DNA of 20,245 bases from JBAYSY01 sp041675885 (GCA_041675885.1 JBAYSY010000045.1:1-20245); one strand, 5' to 3'. Positions 6,963 through 13,202 are shown, numbered from the stretch's first letter. Translations and numbers: made by a program. The notes: generated by a model not told the origin, from the letters alone.

Positions 6963-9065
6963 TTACAGAATCACGCTCGCGCCGGTGGTGGCGGGGCCGA
7001 CATGGGCACGGAAGGCGGCGAACAGCTCGCGTCCGATCCCCTCGGCATTGGCGGACAGATCGGGCATGACCGGCGGGCGGTCGTGCAGGTCGGGCACCTT
7101 CGCCTCCAGCACGCCGGTCCCGGCGTCCAGCCGGATCAGGTCGCCGTCGCGCAGCCGGGCCAGCGGCCCGCCCTCGGCCGCCTCGGGGGAAAGATGGATC
7201 GCCGCGGGCACCTTGCCGGAGGCGCCGGACATGCGCCCGTCGGTGACCAGCGCCACCCGCAGCCCGCGCTCCTGCAACACCGAAAGCACGGGGGTCAGCG
7301 CGTGAAGTTCCGGCATCCCGTTGGCGCGCGGGCCCTGAAAGCGCAGCACGATCACCGTGTCAGCGGTGAATTCGCCGCGCCGGAAGGCTTCGCGCACCTC
7401 AAGCTGGTGATGGAAGATGCGCGCCGGGGCCTCGATCGCATGGCGGTCGGCCGGGATGGCCGAGGTCTTGAGCACCGCCCGCCCGAGGTTGCCGTCGAGG
7501 GACACCAGCCCGCCGGTCGGCTGGAACGGGTCGCTCACCGGGCGCAGGATGCGGTCGTTCAGGCTCTCGCGCGGGCCGGGCACCCAGACCAGCCGGGCGG
7601 CGAGGAGGGCTGGGGGGGCGATGTCGGCATCCGGGGGCAGGGCGCCCGGGGCCGGTGCGGGGGTGTCGGCCGGGGCAGCAAGGGTGCCCGGGACGGCAGT
7701 GGGGGCGTCGGCCGGGATCGGAGCGTCGGATGCGGTGGCGCCATTGCCGGAGGTGACGGCCGGATCGGAACCGGCGGCACCGGGAGTATCGGCCGCAGGC
7801 GTATCGGCGGATATGCCGGAAGAAGACAGGGAACCGGAGGGAAGGGGAAAGGAGCCATGCGCAGCCGGATGAACAACGGCGGACCCGGCCGCGTCGGCGG
7901 CCAGCCGCGGCTCGGTCGCATAGGCGGCAAGGCCGCCTTCGGCCACGGTCAGTGCATCCTCGTGCAAAAGCCCGGCCTCCAGCAACTGACCGACCAGAAA
8001 GGCGGTGCCGCCCGCGGCGTGGAAATGGTTCACGTCGGCCAGCCCGTTCGGATAGACCCGCGCCATCAGCGGCACGGCCCGGGCGATCGCGGCGAAATCG
8101 CCGGGGTCGAGGATCAACCCGGCGGCGCGGGCCATGGCTGGCAGGTGCAGCACGAGGTTGGTCGAGCCGCCCGTCGCCATCAGCCCGACGATGCCGTTGA
8201 CGAAGGCGCGCTCGTCGAGGATGTGCCCGACCGGCCGCCAGTCGTTGCCCAGCGCGGTGATCGCCGCCGCGCGCGCCACCGCCGCTTCGGTCAGCGCGGC
8301 GCGCAAGGGCGTGCCGGGGTTGACGAAAGCCGCGCCGGGCAGGTGCAGGCCCATGAACTCCATCAGCATCTGGTTGGTGTTCGCGGTGCCGTAGAAGGTG
8401 CAGGTGCCGGGGCCGTGGTAGCTGGCCATCTCGGCCGCCATCAGCGCCTCGCGCCCCACGGCGCCGGTGGCGAAAGCCTCGCGCACCCTGGCCTTTTCAT
8501 CGTTCGGCAGGCCGGAGGTCATCGGCCCGGCCGGCACGAAGACCGCGGGCACATGGCCGAAGGTCGCCGCCGCCATCACCAGCCCCGGCACGATCTTGTC
8601 GCAGACCCCGAGCCAGAGCGCCGCGTCGAAGCAGTTGTGGCTCATCGCCACGCCCGCCGCCAGCGCGATCACGTCGCGGGAGAACAGCGACAGTTCCATC
8701 CCCGGCTGGCCTTGGGTCACCCCGTCGCACATGGCGGGCACGCCACCCGCCACCTGCGCGGTCGCCCCCGCGGCCCGGGCGGCGGCGCGGATCGCCTCGG
8801 GGTAGTCCTCATAGGGTCGATGGGCTGAAAGCATGTCGTTATAGGCGGTCACGATGCCCAGATGCGGTGCCCGCGCCGCCGCCAGCGCCGCCTTGTCACC
8901 CGCCATCGCCGCATAGGCATGGGCCTGGTTCGAGCAGGACAGATGCGCCCGTGCCGGACCCGCCGCATGGGCCCGGGTGATCCGCGCCAGGTAGGCCGTG
9001 CGCGTGGCCTCGGACCGGGCGCGGATCCGGTCGGTCACCCGGTCGATGGTGCTGTCCAGCGGCAT
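6963..9065 (-). CDS. edd: 6-phosphogluconate dehydratase with low-complexity insert
   Basis: Dehydrates 6-phosphogluconate to KDPG, the first specific step of the Entner-Doudoroff pathway; an iron-sulfur enzyme of the IlvD/Edd family. Cluster-region cysteines fall in PAMCDGVTQG (C113), WLGVCDK (C155) and GTCTF (C222). GLMATGGSTNL (about 294-304) and the C-terminal DGRMSGASGKVPAAIHLSPEA are diagnostic. The protein is 700 residues against about 603 for E. coli Edd. The surplus is one block, about residues 391-488 (roughly 7602-7895), rich in Ala, Pro, Ser, Thr and Asp, between the catalytic N-terminal part and the C-terminal domain that restarts at RLVWVPGPRESL. The frame is open throughout, so it is an in-frame insert, not a frameshift. 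eda follows 9 bp after the stop. Confidence 0.95.
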   Translation of the reverse strand: MPLDSTIDRVTDRIRARSEATRTAYLARITRAHAAGPARAHLSCSNQAHAYAAMAGDKAALAAARAPHLGIVTAYNDMLSAHRPYEDYPEAIRAAARAAGATAQVAGGVPAMCDGVTQGQPGMELSLFSRDVIALAAGVAMSHNCFDAALWLGVCDKIVPGLVMAAATFGHVPAVFVPAGPMTSGLPNDEKARVREAFATGAVGREALMAAEMASYHGPGTCTFYGTANTNQMLMEFMGLHLPGAAFVNPGTPLRAALTEAAVARAAAITALGNDWRPVGHILDERAFVNGIVGLMATGGSTNLVLHLPAMARAAGLILDPGDFAAIARAVPLMARVYPNGLADVNHFHAAGGTAFLVGQLLEAGLLHEDALTVAEGGLAAYATEPRLAADAAGSAVVHPAAHGSFPLPSGSLSSSGISADTPAADTPGAAGSDPAVTSGNGATASDAPIPADAPTAVPGTLAAPADTPAPAPGALPPDADIAPPALLAARLVWVPGPRESLNDRILRPVSDPFQPTGGLVSLDGNLGRAVLKTSAIPADRHAIEAPARIFHHQLEVREAFRRGEFTADTVIVLRFQGPRANGMPELHALTPVLSVLQERGLRVALVTDGRMSGASGKVPAAIHLSPEAAEGGPLARLRDGDLIRLDAGTGVLEAKVPDLHDRPPVMPDLSANAEGIGRELFAAFRAHVGPATTGASVIL

Positions 9066-9129
9066 GGCGTCCCGTCCCGTTTTTGCTGGCCGTTTTTGCT
9101 GGTGGCCCGAATGTTTTCCCTGTATTCTC

Positions 9130-9158
9130 TCTATAGGTTGTTCGCGCTAACAGGGCAA
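9130..9158 (-). promoter_or_regulatory. edd-eda promoter with LacI-type operator in the spacer
   Basis: On the minus strand, TTGCCC (9153-9158) and TATAGA (9130-9135) are separated by exactly 17 bp, a good sigma70-type promoter 65-93 bp ahead of the edd start. The spacer holds a near-perfect 14-bp palindrome, TGTTCGC/GCTAACA (9139-9152), with one mismatched pair and a central CG, the usual layout of a LacI/GalR operator. A repressor bound there would block RNA polymerase. The same GTTNGCGCTAAC core lies upstream of gap (13140-13153). In Rhodobacter sphaeroides the LacI-family regulator CceR controls these pathways, making it the obvious candidate. The regulator itself is not in the window. 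Confidence 0.68.
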
Positions 9159-9218
9159 TGCTCCGGGCCGCGTTCGCTGCGTTGCGGCATGTGCATGGCG
9201 GGTCTGCGCTTCTGGCGG

Positions 9219-9247
9219 TTGTTGTCCCGGGTTGCGGAACCTATCTC
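9219..9247 (+). promoter_or_regulatory. Possible promoter of the 53-aa gene
   Basis: TTGTTG (9219-9224) and TATCTC (9242-9247) are 17 bp apart and lie 47 bp ahead of the start of the small gene at 9294. The match to consensus is only moderate; the divergent edd promoter lies immediately to the left. Confidence 0.3.
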
Positions 9248-9293
9248 GATCCCGAGCGGCAGGACCCCCCTGCCGCGCTCAGGAACCGGGACG

Positions 9294-9455
9294 ATGACCT
9301 ACAGAAACGACGACTTCCGATACGACAATCTTGCCATCCTGCATGAGGCCCGCAAGCTGCGCGCCGAGGTGTTCGCCGACCTGATGACAGGTTTCGGTCG
9401 CCGCATCGCCGCGCTGTTCTCCAGCCTGCGCGGGCAGGGATCGCGCACGGCCTGA
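9294..9455 (+). CDS. 53-aa protein of unknown function
   Basis: A short basic protein starting MTYRNDDFRYDN, with a continuous amphipathic helix from about residue 13 to 45 (ILHEARKLRAEVFADLMTGF, then RRIAALFSSL) and a basic tail. It resembles, in size and helix pattern only, the small YjiS/DUF1127-like proteins of Rhodobacteraceae, but it lacks a clear DUF1127 signature. The ATG is preceded by AGGAACCGGGAC. A strong hairpin terminator follows 37 bp after the stop, which makes this a compact monocistronic unit divergent from edd. No function can be given. Confidence 0.65.
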   Translation: MTYRNDDFRYDNLAILHEARKLRAEVFADLMTGFGRRIAALFSSLRGQGSRTA

Positions 9456-9492
9456 TCCCCGCCACACGGCAATATTGTTTCAAAATTGTGGA

Positions 9493-9519
9493 AAAACCCC
9501 GGAAATATGCCGGGGTTTT
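9493..9519. terminator. Bidirectional rho-independent terminator
   Basis: A perfect 10-bp stem, AAAACCCCGG (9493-9502) with CCGGGGTTTT (9510-9519), and a 7-base AT-rich loop. The T-run on the plus strand ends the 53-aa gene transcript. The A-run at the left gives the mirror image on the minus strand, although no nearby minus-strand gene needs it. Confidence 0.9.
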
Positions 9520-9581
9520 CTCGTTTCAGCCGTCATTCCACAGACCCTTTCACCACAAGGCGGGACAGGTTAAGGAGGGGC

Positions 9582-9671
9582 ATGAGCGCGCGCCCCCCGA
9601 CTTCGCCCCGCCCCCGGCCTGGTGCCATTCGCCGCATCCGCAAGACGCTGTTTTCCCGGCCGGGCGGATGA
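9582..9671 (+). CDS. 29-aa leader ORF translationally coupled to PIN gene
   Basis: A 29-codon frame (MSARPPTSPRPRPGAIRRIR, then a basic tail ending FSRPGG) with the best ribosome site in this neighbourhood, TAAGGAGGGG (9571-9580), just before its ATG. Its stop overlaps the PIN-domain start as ATGA (9668-9671), the classic arrangement for translational coupling. The PIN gene has no convincing ribosome site of its own. The peptide is Pro/Arg-rich and too short for a recognisable fold. It may be a leader whose translation delivers ribosomes to the PIN gene, or a vestigial antitoxin. It is a prediction from signals, not homology. Confidence 0.5.
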   Translation: MSARPPTSPRPRPGAIRRIRKTLFSRPGG

Positions 9672-10210
9672 GGGCGGTTCTCGACGCCTGCGTGCTTTTT
9701 CCCACGGTTCTGCGCGAGATCCTGCTGGGTGTCGCCGCGGAGGGGATCTATCGCCCGTTGTGGTCCGGGCGGATCATCGAGGAATGGTGCCGCGCCACCC
9801 GCCGGATCGGACCGGAGGCCGAGGCGCGGGCGCGGGCCGACGCGGCGCTGATATGCGCGCGTTTCCCCGAGGCGATGCTGCCCGCCGCACCCGGGGTCGA
9901 GGCCCGGCTGCACCTGCCCGACCCCGACGACCGGCATGTGCTCGCGGTCGCGGTGGCGGCCGGGGCGGATGCGCTGGTCACGCTGAACACCGGCGATTTT
10001 CCGCTGCGGGTGCTGGCCGGAGAGGGCATCGTCCGGCGCGAGCCGGACGGGTTGCTGTGGGAATTCTGGTCGCATCACCCGGAGGCGGTGGCGCGGGTGA
10101 TCGCCGGGGTCCATGCAAGGGCCGAGACGGCGGCCGGGCGCGAGGTCGCCTTGCGCGGGCTGTTGCGCCGGGCGCGGCTGCCGCGGCTGGGCAGGGCGCT
10201 GGCGGGCTGA
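9668..10210 (+). CDS. PIN-domain protein (putative ribonuclease)
   Basis: A 180-residue protein with the PIN-domain acidic set: D6 in VLDACVLFP, E38/E39 in RIIEEW, D87/D88 in PDPDDRHVLA and D110 in LNTGDFP. PIN domains are Mg-dependent ribonucleases, often VapC-like toxins. This version belongs to the larger type I recall from Rhodobacteraceae (RSP_2974-like), which often ends in a basic LPRLGRAL-like tail as here. The start was chosen where the PIN strand begins; the upstream extension in the same frame is Pro/His-rich and starts within the terminator. It is preceded by the 4-bp-overlapping 29-aa ORF. No normal antitoxin gene is adjacent. Confidence 0.82.
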   Translation: MRAVLDACVLFPTVLREILLGVAAEGIYRPLWSGRIIEEWCRATRRIGPEAEARARADAALICARFPEAMLPAAPGVEARLHLPDPDDRHVLAVAVAAGADALVTLNTGDFPLRVLAGEGIVRREPDGLLWEFWSHHPEAVARVIAGVHARAETAAGREVALRGLLRRARLPRLGRALAG

Positions 10211-10245
10211 GGTCGGCCGGGCGAGGGCGGCGGCGGGGCAGGGGA

Positions 10246-10455
10246 TCAGCCCCGGGTCTTGCCGGGCTTCGCGCCCATCCGCCGGGCGTGTCCGGCGGCG
10301 GCGCGCAGCTCCTCGGCGATCTCCTCGGCCTCGTCGGGATCGAAGTCGAGCGGCAGTTCGACCCCCGGCCCCTCGACATAGATCCGCACCATCCCGAGCG
10401 TGGTCGGCCCGATCTGGAGATTCGCGGCGATATCGCTTTGCTTGTCGATGCCCAT
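10246..10455 (-). CDS. DUF6324-like small protein
   Basis: A 69-residue acidic protein, MGIDKQSDIAANLQIGPTTL at the N-terminus, then a beta-rich segment (MVRIYVEGPGVELPLDFDP) and an acidic helix (DEAEEIAEELRAAA), ending in a basic tail. I recognise this as the small family annotated DUF6324 in Rhodobacteraceae; its function is unknown. The ATG at 10455 has an AAGGAAAG ribosome site. The upstream extension in the same frame (18 residues) is Arg/Ala-rich and rejected. It is convergent with the PIN gene, with 35 bp between the stops. Confidence 0.83.
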   Translation of the reverse strand: MGIDKQSDIAANLQIGPTTLGMVRIYVEGPGVELPLDFDPDEAEEIAEELRAAAGHARRMGAKPGKTRG

Positions 10456-10539
10456 GGCGGCTTTCCTTGCGTTTCGTCCCGCCCTAGCGCCGAACGGCCG
10501 GGCTGGCAAGCCTGCCGCCCTTCAACTGTTCCCCGACCG

Positions 10540-10930
10540 GAAAGAATGAAGGGCGACTGTTTCGCTTTCAATCCGCAAACCTGTCTCAACAGACAGGTTG
10601 CTGCCGGGGGGTGTCCGGCGTATCAATAACCCACGTGGACGGCGTGACACAGTTAGCGGTTTTTCGTAGCCAGTGCCTGCATTTACATGGTTCGACAGTG
10701 CCGTCGTGCCGTCCGCGGATTTCCCCTTTTCCACCCGCCCGCCGGCCGGTCTCCCATGCCGGGGATCGGCGGGCCGGGGTGTTTCATGGGCCAGATCCGC
10801 ACCCGGCGGCGCGGTCCTGCCCGCGGTCCCGCCCTTGTCGGCAGGCCCTTGTTCCGCCCGGCCGGAACGCGCCTGTCGGCCGATCGCAGGCGCCGCCAGC
10901 GGTGGCAACGGCGGAATGTTCGCGGGGGAA
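10540..10930. other. Gene-free spacer with a lower-GC block
   Basis: I find no convincing gene here. The part from about 10540 to 10690 is visibly less GC-rich than its surroundings and contains a 22-bp palindrome. The remainder returns to high GC and leads to the 3' end of tRNA-His. A 27-codon frame at 10544 with three cysteines has no good ribosome site. The composition suggests foreign or decayed DNA. Confidence 0.45.
10578..10599. repeat. 22-bp perfect palindrome (operator-like or hairpin)
   Basis: AACCTGTCT (10578-10586) and AGACAGGTT (10591-10599) are perfect inverted copies around CAAC. There is no T-tract, so it is not a standard terminator. The ACCTGTCT/AGACAGGT half-sites resemble operators of TetR-family repressors, but no tetR gene is nearby. 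It could be a relic of a lost regulator locus. Confidence 0.55.
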
Positions 10931-11007
10931 TGGTACCGACGCCCCGACTTGAACGGGGGACCCCCAGATCCACAATCTGGTGCTCTAACCAACTGAGCTA
11001 CGTCGGC
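10931..11007 (-). tRNA. tRNA-His (GTG)
   Basis: A complete cloverleaf of 77 bases: acceptor GCCGACG/CGTCGGT, D-stem GCTC/GAGC, anticodon stem CCAGA/TCTGG with loop TTGTGGA (anticodon GTG), variable loop GGGTC, T-stem CCCCG/CGGGG with TTCAAGT loop, A73 and an encoded CCA. The base before G1 is T, so the otherwise near-universal G-1 of tRNA-His is not encoded, position 1:72 is G:U, and the discriminator is A. This is the altered histidine identity set known for many alphaproteobacteria. Confidence 0.96.
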
Positions 11008-11015
11008 ACAGGGGC

Positions 11016-11044
11016 GATTTAGCTGTGATCCCCGGCGATTGCAA
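11016..11044 (-). promoter_or_regulatory. tRNA-His promoter
   Basis: On the minus strand TTGCAA (11039-11044) and TAAATC (11016-11021) are spaced by 17 bp, and the -10 box ends 8 bp before the mature 5' end of the tRNA. Confidence 0.6.
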
Positions 11045-11198
11045 GAGATTTTGCAGGTAAAAATCGGGGCTCTCCGTCCGACGATCCGACGCGTCCGTGA
11101 CGGACGGGCGCCGGTCCCCAGACTGGCGCAGCCGAAAACCGGCAGGATGCACGGTTGCAAATCGGCCCGTGTTCTCCATACGTTTCGGGCTGTGGCGA

Positions 11199-11655
11199 TC
11201 ATTGCGGCCGCCCCGGCTCATCCATCGCCCGCCCTTCCACCCGGGCGAGGTATTCGCGCAGCATGGCGATCATGTCGGCACGCTGGCCGTTGCTGGTGTC
11301 GTTGACCCGGCGCCGTCCGCGCGGGACAGGTTGCCGAAGGTGCGGCGCAGGCCGCGCCCCACCGGGTCGAGGATGCCGAGGGCACCGGCTGGGCGGCGAG
11401 CGCGCGGACCTTGTCCCACGCGCGGAAGATACGCTCCTTGGTGAAGGGCTTGCCGGTGGCCGTGTCCCAGATCAGCGTACCGGGACCGTCCCCGGCGATG
11501 TGCAGCTGGGTGCGCAGCGCCGGAACGATCTTCCGGTGCATCGGCAGGTGGCTGTCCGCGCTGGCGATGCGGCCATCTGCATGGTTCGCCCCGGCCTCCT
11601 CGAAGGCGGATTTCGCGTTGTCGGGCAGGTGGTCGATGATATCGAGACGGGGCGG
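11199..11655 (-). pseudogene. Degenerate tyrosine recombinase (integrase) remnant
   Basis: Three minus-strand frames together give pieces of a phage-type integrase C-terminal domain. The first piece (from about 11655 to 11380) contains HLPMHRKIVPALRTQLHI, then GTLIWDTATGKPFTKERIFR, the region that precedes the active-site box. The second frame gives GLRRTFGNLSRADGA, recognisable as the HxLRRT box but with arginine in place of the box histidine. The third ends with an open tail to a stop at 11199-11201. No N-terminal DNA-binding domain and no catalytic tyrosine segment are present. Frameshifts and missing parts mean it cannot be functional. It lies 190 bp from tRNA-His, on the promoter side. 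Confidence 0.62.
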
Positions 11656-11717
11656 TGGCGGGGCTATCGCCTTGATCCTGGAGGTGTCGAAAGAATATTA
11701 CACGCTTCCTGTCTTTC

Positions 11718-11747
11718 GCCTTGATGAAAATATCCCCGTCGGAGGCT
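11718..11747 (-). repeat. Dispersed 30-bp gene-end repeat, copy 2
   Basis: Identical in 29 of 30 positions to 6200-6229 and in the same minus-strand orientation. It follows the 47-aa gene by about 63 bp, the same kind of downstream position that copy 1 has to eda, and it directly abuts the hairpin at 11748-11768 and the integrase remnant. Confidence 0.75.
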
Positions 11748-11768
11748 CCCGGCGTGCCGCATGCCGGG
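11748..11768 (-). terminator. Hairpin at end of gap/47-aa unit (candidate terminator)
   Basis: CCCGGC (11748-11753) pairs with GCCGGG (11763-11768) around a 9-base loop. On the minus strand it is followed by the GC-rich repeat and then ATATTTTC. It is placed correctly to end the gap transcript, but the T-run is displaced by about 15 bases. Confidence 0.4.
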
Positions 11769-11810
11769 AAGTCTTGCTCACCGCTTCGCACCCTTCAGAA
11801 AGCGCCGTGC

Positions 11811-11954
11811 TCAGCGCCAGAACGAGACATATTCCACCAGATCGACGAACTTGCGGCCGAGGAACAGGTGCAGATCCCAGCCGAACACCAGCAGGTCGAG
11901 CGCCACCAGCGCGGCGATCGCGCCCCCGATCGCCAGCGCGATCCCGTTGGTCAC
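11811..11954 (-). CDS. 47-aa single-pass membrane protein
   Basis: A 47-residue protein from a GTG start: MTNGIALAIGGAIAALVALD, then LLVFGWDLHLFLGRKFVDLV and the end EYVSFWR. Residues about 4-26 form one membrane helix, followed by an amphipathic segment ending in aromatic residues. I recognise the pattern of a tiny protein (LFLxRKF...FWR ending) found just behind gap in Rhodobacteraceae; its function is unknown. It starts 43 bp after the gap stop on the same strand and probably shares its transcript. A GGGGGCGGGC stretch precedes the GTG. Confidence 0.72.
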   Translation of the reverse strand: MTNGIALAIGGAIAALVALDLLVFGWDLHLFLGRKFVDLVEYVSFWR

Positions 11955-11997
11955 GCCCGCCCCCGTTTACGTGTGGCCCTTGTTCACCAGACCTGCC

Positions 11998-12999
11998 TCA
12001 GAGCAGCCGGCCGATGACGCCGGCCACATCGGCCATGCGGCAGGAAAAGCCCCATTCGTTGTCATACCAGGCCAGCACCCGCACCAGGCGCCTGCCCACC
12101 ACCTTGGTCTGGTCGGGGGCGAAGATCGACGAATGCGGCGTGTGGTTGAAGTCGATCGAGACCTTGGGTTCTGGATCCCAGGCCAGCACCGCGCCCATAT
12201 GGCCCGCCGCCGCCTCGCGCACGATTTCGTTCACGTCGGCCACGGTCACGTCCTTGCCCGCGTAGAAGGTCAGATCGACCGCCGAGACGTTGGGCGTCGG
12301 CACCCGGATCGCGGTGCCGTCGAGCTTGCCTTCCAGTTCCGGCAGCACCTCGCCGATGGTCTTGGCCGCGCCGGTCGAGGTCGGGATCATCGCCATCGCC
12401 GCGGCGCGGGCGCGATACAGATCCTTGTGGCGGCGGTCGAGCGTCGGCTGGTCGCCGGTATAGCTGTGGATCGTGGTCATCACCCCGGATTCGATGCCGA
12501 TCGAATCGTTCAGCACCTTGGCCAGCGGCGCGAGGCAGTTCGTGGTGCAGGAACCGTTCGAGACCACCAGATGTTCGGGCAGAAGGTCGCGGTGGTTCAC
12601 GCCGTAGATCACCGTCTTGTCGGCGGTGCGGGCGGGGGCCGAAATCAGCACCCGTTTCGCGCCGCGGTCGAGGTGCACCGCCGATTTCGCCCGGTCGTTG
12701 AACTTGCCGGTGCATTCCAGCACCACGTCCACGCCCTGCCAGTCGAGTTCGGTCGGGTCGTAGGTGGACATCACCCGGATCGGCCCGCGCCCGAGGTCGA
12801 GCGTGCTGCCCTCGACTCGCACCGTGCCGCCGAACCGGCCATGGACCGAGTCGTATTTCAGCAGATGGGCGTTGGTCTCGATCGGGCCGGTGGCGTTGAC
12901 CGCCACCACCTGCACGTCGTTGCGGCCGCTTTCGGCGATATGCGCCAGCGTGCAGCGGCCGATCCGTCCGAAGCCGTTGATACCGATGGTGATGGTCAT
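11998..12999 (-). CDS. gap: Glyceraldehyde-3-phosphate dehydrogenase
   Basis: Interconverts glyceraldehyde-3-phosphate and 1,3-bisphosphoglycerate in glycolysis and gluconeogenesis; a cytosolic tetramer in this family. The 333 residues include the INGFGRIGR nucleotide loop (7-15), catalytic C151 in SNGSCTTNCLAP and H178 in TTIHSYTGDQ. Two cofactor-determining sites are unusual. The aspartate that normally follows N35 is alanine (VNATGP), and the LP pair of NAD-specific enzymes is RR (LDRRHKD). Both changes favour NADP or dual use; this is inference. GGAGGCGAGACC gives a good ribosome site. A LacI-type operator lies 141 bp upstream, and a 47-aa gene follows. Confidence 0.96.
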   Translation of the reverse strand: MTITIGINGFGRIGRCTLAHIAESGRNDVQVVAVNATGPIETNAHLLKYDSVHGRFGGTVRVEGSTLDLGRGPIRVMSTYDPTELDWQGVDVVLECTGKFNDRAKSAVHLDRGAKRVLISAPARTADKTVIYGVNHRDLLPEHLVVSNGSCTTNCLAPLAKVLNDSIGIESGVMTTIHSYTGDQPTLDRRHKDLYRARAAAMAMIPTSTGAAKTIGEVLPELEGKLDGTAIRVPTPNVSAVDLTFYAGKDVTVADVNEIVREAAAGHMGAVLAWDPEPKVSIDFNHTPHSSIFAPDQTKVVGRRLVRVLAWYDNEWGFSCRMADVAGVIGRLL

Positions 13000-13097
13000 G
13001 GTCTCGCCTCCGTCCTGCGCGGGTTGCAGTCTGTCATTCGCGCGCTCATACCCCGGCGGACGACATTCCGGAAGGGTGAAACGGGTTTTTTATCAAT

Positions 13098-13153
13098 ATG
13101 TTACCGCAAACACCCGCGTTGCGCGAAAAAGCGCCGCGGCGTTGGCGCTAACG
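13098..13153 (-). promoter_or_regulatory. gap upstream region: LacI-type operator and possible promoter
   Basis: CGTTGGC/GCTAACG (13140-13153) is a 14-bp palindrome with one mismatched pair and the same GTTNGCGCTAAC core as the operator in the edd promoter. A weak promoter, TTCGCG (13122-13127) and TAACAT (13098-13103) 18 bp apart on the minus strand, lies between it and gap. If that promoter is right, the operator centre is near -55, suited to activation rather than repression. Confidence 0.5.
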
Positions 13154-13202
13154 GCGGGCGGGGCGCGGTGGCGGTCCGGCGGGTGATTCGACTGTCGGGG
13201 GC

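Noticed and set aside
7615..7870. GGGGGCG-type tracts in the Edd insert as a possible tandem repeat array.
   Set aside because: The units are irregular in length and sequence; it is better described as coding low complexity.
10544..10627. A 27-codon frame with three cysteines (MKGDCFAFNPQTC...).
   Set aside because: It has no convincing ribosome site, crosses the 22-bp palindrome, and no similar peptide is known to me.
10522..11202. A 226-codon minus-strand frame across the tRNA-His.
   Set aside because: It reads through a complete tRNA gene and its promoter, so it is spurious.
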